From Synechococcus sp. AG-673-F03 (GTDB taxonomy: Bacteria > Cyanobacteriota > Cyanobacteriia > PCC-6307 > Cyanobiaceae), in NCBI GenBank assembly GCA_003211205.1, contig QCTJ01000016.1:1-39366 (forward strand): DNA of 39,366 bases, written 5' to 3'. The notes beneath the pieces were generated by a model. The model was not told the DNA's origin. It was given only the letters and a program-made list of their open reading frames with translations, and made no database searches. How positions within the stretch are numbered: position 1 is the first letter of the stretch; each line of letters starts with the position of its first letter. The position numbers and the translations under genes were made by a program. Below, piece by piece: positions 34,905-39,366 of the stretch.

Positions 34905-35672
34905 ATGTTTTTCACGCCTTTTGAGCTCCCGTCTCAAACCGCTGCGCTGTGGCTCACCGCGCTCCTGGTTAATGCGCTTTTGATCGGTTTTGCGCAGCGC
35001 TTTCCGTTGCTCACCCGGGCCGGTTGGTGTCATGCAGGCATCCTTGGCACGGTGCTCTGGGGTTCGCTGGCTTGGCGCGGCTGGTTGGCCGTTGTGGCCT
35101 ATCTCGTGCTTGGTTCGCTGGTCACCAAGCTGGGCTTTGCCAGGAAGCAGGAGCTTGGTCTTGCCGAGGGGCGAGGCGGTCGTCGCGGTCCAGAAAATGT
35201 CTGGGGCTCGGCCTTCACCGGTCTTGTGCTGGCTTTGCTGATCGCCGCTCGCATCGGTTCGCCGATATTGTTGCTGATTGGCTTCTCCGCGAGTTTTACG
35301 GCCAAACTGGCCGACACCTTCGGCAGTGAGATCGGCAAGCGCTGGGGCCGGACCACCTTGCTGATCACCACCCTGCGGCCGGTGCCCGCTGGGACCGAGG
35401 GTGCGGTGAGTGTGGAAGGAACCCTGGCCAGTGCCGTTGGCAGTCTGCTGATGACGGTTGTGATGGCTCTGCTCGGATTGCTTCAATCCGGAGCTGCCTT
35501 TGCTATTGTATTTGTGGTGGGTTTCATCGCCACACTGCTGGAAAGTTTGCTGGGAGCTCTTGGCCAGGACCGCTGGCCCTGGCTGAGCAATGAGCTGGTT
35601 AATGGTCTGCAGACCGCATGGGCGGCAGGCCTGGCGATCGTTTTCGCCTGGCTTCTGGGCTTGTCGGGGTGA
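34905..35672 (+). CDS. DUF92/VTE6-like polyprenol-phosphate (phytyl-phosphate) kinase, membrane protein
   Basis: 255 residues with about six to seven membrane helices. DUF92 hallmarks: RAGWCHAGILGTVLWGSLAW, RGGRRGPENVWGSAF, ASFTAKLADTFGSEIGKRWG, and VPAGTEGAVSVEGTLAS. In Arabidopsis (VTE6) and Synechocystis this family supplies phytyl diphosphate from phytol for tocopherol or chlorophyll. The specificity is inferred from these relatives. I chose ATG 34905 (MFFTPFELPSQ); an upstream ATG at 34854 adds 17 residues of no family character. Its 3' end is convergent with the extended sigma-factor frame. Confidence 0.8.
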   Translation: MFFTPFELPSQTAALWLTALLVNALLIGFAQRFPLLTRAGWCHAGILGTVLWGSLAWRGWLAVVAYLVLGSLVTKLGFARKQELGLAEGRGGRRGPENVWGSAFTGLVLALLIAARIGSPILLLIGFSASFTAKLADTFGSEIGKRWGRTTLLITTLRPVPAGTEGAVSVEGTLASAVGSLLMTVVMALLGLLQSGAAFAIVFVVGFIATLLESLLGALGQDRWPWLSNELVNGLQTAWAAGLAIVFAWLLGLSG

Positions 35673-36459
35673 AATCTCGACCGGCTTCGGCACGCAGGGT
35701 GTTGAGCATTCCTCGCAGTGCAGTTCGCAGCATGAGCCGGTCGATGCATTCTCGGCGTGTAATCTCTGTCAGGGAGAGTCCGTCGATCTAGAACGCACAG
35801 AGCCAAAGGCAATGGTTCGGCTCCAAGCTGTTCAACATTTGGATCAGCCATTCGTGCTGTGGATCAGCCGGCTGGCATCGGTGATCTTGCAGACCATCTA
35901 TCCGGGCCTCTGGTTCAGAAGAACCATCGCTGTTGCTGCGCTGATGATGGAGTGACTGGATTCGCCGATCCCGGTGTGCCATGCAGGCCTCTCGCCAGCG
36001 ATCAGTGCTGACTCCGAGTTGTTGAGCGAGATCTTCATTGCTGAGTAGCGGCTGCCCGGCATGCAATCGCAGCTCCTGCGCTTTCATTCCCCGGGCATGC
36101 AGATCACTTAGTCGCCAGGGGATTCGCATCGTTTGCAGCCGGTCTCTTCTGTAATGCCTGATCTGGCCGGTGATCCTCGGCATCGCATAGCTGCTGATGC
36201 GGTGGCCGCGACTGGCCTCAAAACGCTCAACAGCTCGGATCAGCCCATAGCGGCCTTCCTGCACCAGATCGTCGCGTTCACCGGAACCGTTGCGCAGCAG
36301 ACGGTTGGCACCGAGATGTGCCAGCCCGAGGTGCATCAGCACAGTGTCATTGCGCTGCAGAATCTGCTTAGGGATCGATCGGCGGCGTTCATGCTGTCGT
36401 TGACGTTCAAGTCGTCGTTGAATTGCCGCCGGTTGCGTGGTGTTGGTCATCGATGCCAT
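35599..36459 (-). pseudogene. SigF-like sigma-70 family factor interrupted by in-frame TAG in region 4
   Basis: The open part (36459 to 35788, 223 residues) carries region 2 (GERDDLVQEGRYGLIRAVER then FEASRGHRISSYAMPRITGQ) and a region 3 (MRIPWRLSDLH, NEDLAQQLGVSTDRW). Just after LNSLEPNHCLWLCAF there is TAG (35788-35790). In the same frame reading continues IDGLSLTEITRRECIDRLML then RTALRGMLNTLRAEAG, the region 4.2 promoter -35 helix, to TAA at 35599. A single base change (TGG to TAG) would explain it. Without readthrough the factor loses its -35 recognition. Start ATG 36459 (alternative 36450). The extension overlaps the end of the DUF92 gene by 74 bases. Confidence 0.75.
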
Positions 36460-36558
36460 CAAGCAGGAAACTTTTCAAGGTCCGCTGAGTCATGGCTGGC
36501 TCACATCACTCCTGTGGATGAACGGATTCATCCTCAAGGGGGAGGAATGGGAAGGTGA

Positions 36559-37095
36559 TCAGTGCTTGCCAGTGCGCCCGATCAGGTAGGAGCTGAACGC
36601 CAACATCAGCACACCTGCGCAGTACTGAATCAGCTCGGTGATTGAGGTCACCTCAAAGCTCACCATCACCTTGAACGCCGTCACGATCAGGGCAACGATG
36701 ATCACCTTGGTGAGCTTCTGTTTCAGACCATCGAGATCTTGGATGTTCAGCAGATTGCGTCTTGAAGACGATTCAGCGTTCTGTCGCGGGTCGATGTCGG
36801 AAATCACCAGCTCGTAGATGCCATAGCCAAAAATCAGCAGGGCGATGCCGATGAGGTAGTAGTCGATTCCTCCTACCACCTTCCCAATCAGCAGCGTGCT
36901 GTTGTCATGGGTGAAGTCACCTCGAAAGACTTTTCTGAGAACGCTGATCTCTGCGTAGGTGCCGATAACAAAACAGCTGATGCTCCCCAGCAGACTCATC
37001 ACCACGGGAATCAGTGTGACCAGTCGGAACTTCCAGATCAGCCCTTCAAATTTGCGCTCCAGGCGGCTCGATCGGTTCATGCTCGGCTTGTTCAT
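36559..37095 (-). CDS. UPF0114/YqhA-family membrane protein
   Basis: 178 residues, about four membrane helices: LVTLIPVVMSLLGSISCFVI, GIDYYLIGIALLIFGYGIYE, KVIIVALIVTAFKVMVSFEV, LIQYCAGVLMLAFSSYLIG. The N-terminal RLERKFEGLIWKFRLVTLIP and the ELVISDID block match the UPF0114 family. Function is unknown. A 7-bp hairpin (GGATGAA-CGGA-TTCATCC) lies at 36516-36533 beyond its stop. Confidence 0.82.
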   Translation of the reverse strand: MNKPSMNRSSRLERKFEGLIWKFRLVTLIPVVMSLLGSISCFVIGTYAEISVLRKVFRGDFTHDNSTLLIGKVVGGIDYYLIGIALLIFGYGIYELVISDIDPRQNAESSSRRNLLNIQDLDGLKQKLTKVIIVALIVTAFKVMVSFEVTSITELIQYCAGVLMLAFSSYLIGRTGKH

Positions 37096-37137
37096 GGTGG
37101 CGCTTGGTCTGGATTCGTTTGGGTGTGAAGGGATGAC

Positions 37138-37377
37138 TTAAGCGAGCTTCTCCGATGTCGGAGGTCTGGAAGGAGGTGGAGGGCCCAGAAGCGCTGGTAT
37201 GGAGAGTCCCACAAGGGCTGAGCTCACGGTCAGAAAGACAGCCAGTGGAATGGGCTTCACCAGTGGCTTCCGTTCCATCACGGTGCCGCAACGGAAGCAC
37301 ACAGGCAGGGCCCCTTTCGGCGGGTGCAGCACGACCGCAGGACCACAACAGCAATCAGGGCAGCGGAATCGAGGCAT
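37138..37377 (-). CDS. Small zinc-ribbon membrane protein, 79 residues
   Basis: From ATG 37377: MPRFRCPDCCCGPAVVLHPP then KGALPVCFRCGTVMERK, with two C-x-x-C pairs (RCPDC, CFRCG) that form a likely zinc ribbon, followed by one membrane span (PLAVFLTVSSALVGLSIPAL) and a proline-rich tail. A longer frame from 37524 adds unrelated residues. Divergent from mfd by about 80 bases. No function known. Confidence 0.65.
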   Translation of the reverse strand: MPRFRCPDCCCGPAVVLHPPKGALPVCFRCGTVMERKPLVKPIPLAVFLTVSSALVGLSIPALLGPPPPSRPPTSEKLA

Positions 37378-37456
37378 GGCCGAAGAGCGCGTGCTGATAC
37401 ACGCAGTGGCGAACTGTGAATTGCGACAATCATGCGTTGCCGTCAGTGGTCCTGCC

Positions 37457-39366
37457 ATGCCTCTCAGTTCCCTGGTGCGCCTGCTGCAGTGCTCAGCGCT
37501 GACCAGTGAGCTCGGCGAACGCATCGATCGCCCCGACCGGCTCCTGCTCCGCGGAGGTGGTCGGGGGGCCAGGGCTCTTGTGGCCAGTGCGCTGGCGCGC
37601 CAAAAGGATCGGCCTCTGCTTGTGGTCGTGCCGACCCTTGAGGAGGCGGGTCGCTGGACGGCTCTTCTGGACCTGATGGGCTGGCGCAGTGCCCAGCTTT
37701 ATCCCACCAGTGAAGGTTCGCCCTATGAACCGTTTGACCCCACCAGTGAAATCACCTGGGGGCAGTTGCAGGTGCTCAGTGAATTGCAGCTCGATCAACA
37801 GAGCTGCGATCTGGCGATTGTGGCCACGGAGCGCTGTCTTCAACCGCATTTGCCACCGCCGCAGGCTTTTTCTGATCGATGCCGAACCCTTCGTAAAGGT
37901 GACAGCGTCGATCTTGAGGATCTAGACACCAGCCTGGCCCAGCTTGGTTATGAACGGGTTTCCACCATCGACCAGGAAGGTACCTGGAGCCGCCGTGGCG
38001 ACATCGTTGATGTTTTCCCAGTCAGCAGTGAACTGCCGGTGCGTCTGGAGTTCTTTGGTGATGAGCTCGACAAGCTGCGTGAATTTGATCCCGCCAGCCA
38101 GCGTTCCCTTGATCCGATCGAAAGTCTGAGGCTGACCCCGACAGGCTTCAGTCCTTTGATCGCTGAACAGCTGCGCGATGCCATGCCCGATGGTCTCGAT
38201 CAGTTTCTCAGTGAGGAATCCCTGTCTGAATTGCTGGAGGGGGGGACTCCCGAGGGCATGCGCCGCCTACTTGGACTGGCCTGGAAGCAGCCTGCCTCAC
38301 TTCTCGACTATCTCCCGGCCAACAGCTTTGTGGCCATTGATGAGCGACGTCATGGCCGCTCCCATGGGGACCAGTGGCTGGACCATGCCAGGGAGCATCA
38401 CGACGAACTGGCGTTGCCGTTGCCGATCCTGCATCGAGACATCGAGGAGGCGATGGGGCTGGCTGAAGCTTTCCCAGGGTTTGATCTGGCTGAGTTGCAG
38501 GAAAGTGATGACCATCCCAACGCTTTTGATCTCAACAGTCGTCCTGTGCCGGCCTATCCCAATCAGTTCGGAAAGCTTGGTGAACTGATCAAGAGCTACG
38601 GCAAGGAGAAACAGGCCGTTTGGCTGCTGTCTGCCCAGCCCAGTCGAGCTGTTGCGTTGCTCGAAGAGCATGACTGCATCAGTCGTTTCGTTCCCAATGC
38701 TGCCGATGCGCCTGCCATCGAGCGTCTGATTGAACAGGGAACACCTGTTGCTTTAAAGACACGCGGCACTGCTGACCTCGAGGGGCTTCAGCTTCCCTCC
38801 TGGCGGATCGCTCTCATCACTGACCGCGAGTTTTTTGGGCAGCAAACCCTCACCAGCACGGGCTATGTGCGCCGCCGCCGCAAGGCAGCCAGTCGCACGG
38901 TGGATCCCAACAAAATGCAGCCTGGGGATTTCGTGGTGCATCGCAATCACGGCATCGGCCGTTTCCAGAAGCTGGAAAAGTTGGCGATCAGCGGCGAGGT
39001 GCGTGACTACCTGGTGGTGCAGTACGCCGACGGCATCCTGCGGGTGGCGGCGGATCAGCTGGGCAGCCTCGGTCGTTATCGCGCCAACAGTGATGCTCCC
39101 CCCCAACTCAGCAAGATGGGCGGATCGGCCTGGGTCAAGGCCAAGGAACGTGCCGGAAAGGCTTTGCGCAAGGTGGCGCTCGACCTGGTGAAGCTTTACG
39201 CCGAGCGACATCAGGCCCCTGGATTCGCGTTTCCGGTTGACGGCCCTTGGCAGAACGAGCTCGAGGAGTCATTCCCATATGAACCAACCCCGGATCAGCT
39301 CAAGGCCACAGTCGATGTGAAGCGGGATATGGAGAAGTCGCAACCGATGGATCGCCTGGTTTGCGG
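37457..39366 (+). CDS. mfd: Transcription-repair coupling factor Mfd (N-terminal 636 residues; runs off the right edge)
   Basis: Mfd removes stalled RNA polymerase and recruits UvrA for transcription-coupled repair. The frame is open from ATG 37457 to the window end. Visible parts: a UvrB-like domain (TLEEAGRWTALLDLMG, LYPTSEGSPYEPFDPTSEIT, GTWSRRGDIVDVFPVSSELP), the CarD-like RNA-polymerase-interacting module (QPGDFVVHRNHGIGRFQKLE, DYLVVQYADGILRVAADQLG), and the linker WVKAKERAGKALRKVALDLV to FPYEPTPDQLKAT. The motor Walker A lies just beyond the edge. High confidence. Confidence 0.96.
   Translation, partial: MPLSSLVRLLQCSALTSELGERIDRPDRLLLRGGGRGARALVASALARQKDRPLLVVVPTLEEAGRWTALLDLMGWRSAQLYPTSEGSPYEPFDPTSEITWGQLQVLSELQLDQQSCDLAIVATERCLQPHLPPPQAFSDRCRTLRKGDSVDLEDLDTSLAQLGYERVSTIDQEGTWSRRGDIVDVFPVSSELPVRLEFFGDELDKLREFDPASQRSLDPIESLRLTPTGFSPLIAEQLRDAMPDGLDQFLSEESLSELLEGGTPEGMRRLLGLAWKQPASLLDYLPANSFVAIDERRHGRSHGDQWLDHAREHHDELALPLPILHRDIEEAMGLAEAFPGFDLAELQESDDHPNAFDLNSRPVPAYPNQFGKLGELIKSYGKEKQAVWLLSAQPSRAVALLEEHDCISRFVPNAADAPAIERLIEQGTPVALKTRGTADLEGLQLPSWRIALITDREFFGQQTLTSTGYVRRRRKAASRTVDPNKMQPGDFVVHRNHGIGRFQKLEKLAISGEVRDYLVVQYADGILRVAADQLGSLGRYRANSDAPPQLSKMGGSAWVKAKERAGKALRKVALDLVKLYAERHQAPGFAFPVDGPWQNELEESFPYEPTPDQLKATVDVKRDMEKSQPMDRLVC

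Noticed and set aside
34869-35693. Long minus-strand open frame opposite the DUF92 gene
   Set aside because: Gln/His/Arg-rich composition without hydrophobic core; a shadow of the GC-rich membrane-protein gene.
1-39366. CRISPR array, toxin-antitoxin pair, complete prophage or insertion sequence
   Set aside because: No regularly spaced repeats, transposase genes, phage structural genes or recognisable toxin motifs were seen on either strand.

Overview
The window looks like a chromosomal segment of a marine picocyanobacterium, most likely Synechococcus (sub-cluster 5.1 type). The basis is inference from gene content: a cobalamin-dependent class II ribonucleotide reductase, a CPP1-like J-domain protein, DUF3531, a DUF92/VTE6-type kinase, a SigF-like sigma factor, and many very small proteins of families I associate with this lineage (DUF1651, DUF3104, Nif11-like). 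Both ends are cut inside genes: recB at the left (minus strand) and mfd at the right (plus strand).

Layout. (1) 1-6.4 kb: a minus-strand transcription unit, PPP-type phosphatase -> recC -> recB, with overlapping junctions. (2) 6.4-22.4 kb: a hypervariable stretch of about 16 kb made mostly of 40-180 residue genes on both strands, many below usual annotation cut-offs. It holds a Nif11-like protein, an intact DUF3104 gene and a decayed second copy, an AT-rich three-gene cassette with an ArdA-like anti-restriction candidate, an isolated fatty acid desaturase, two DUF1651 genes, a broken alpha/beta hydrolase, a TauE/SafE exporter, a secreted Cys-motif protein and MscL. At its right edge are a serine-recombinase remnant joined to the C-terminal piece of a tyrosine integrase, about 0.5 kb from tRNA-Ser(UGA); this resembles an old integration site. 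(3) 22.4-39.4 kb: core genome. It contains nrdJ (split by a frameshift in a C8 run), an MscS-family channel / methyltransferase / prfC unit with ATGA overlaps, a CPP1-like gene convergent with hslO, an EcfA/CbiO-like ATPase upstream of hslO, DUF3531-rsmE, a VTE6-like kinase, a sigma factor with an in-frame TAG just before its promoter-binding helix, a UPF0114 membrane protein, a small zinc-ribbon membrane protein and mfd.

How genes relate. RecBC and Mfd are DNA repair. Hsp33, RF3 and RsmE concern proteostasis and translation. MscL and the MscS-like protein are osmotic safety valves. The variable region has no obvious pathway; it looks like a collection point for small accessory genes with ongoing decay. 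I did not find a complete, convincingly new multi-gene system. The best leads are the anti-restriction-like cassette (7.85-8.9 kb), a hairpin/terminator locus that could be a small RNA (about 7.6-7.77 kb), the recombinase chimera, and lesions in two normally conserved genes (nrdJ and the sigma factor), which may be real or sequence errors.
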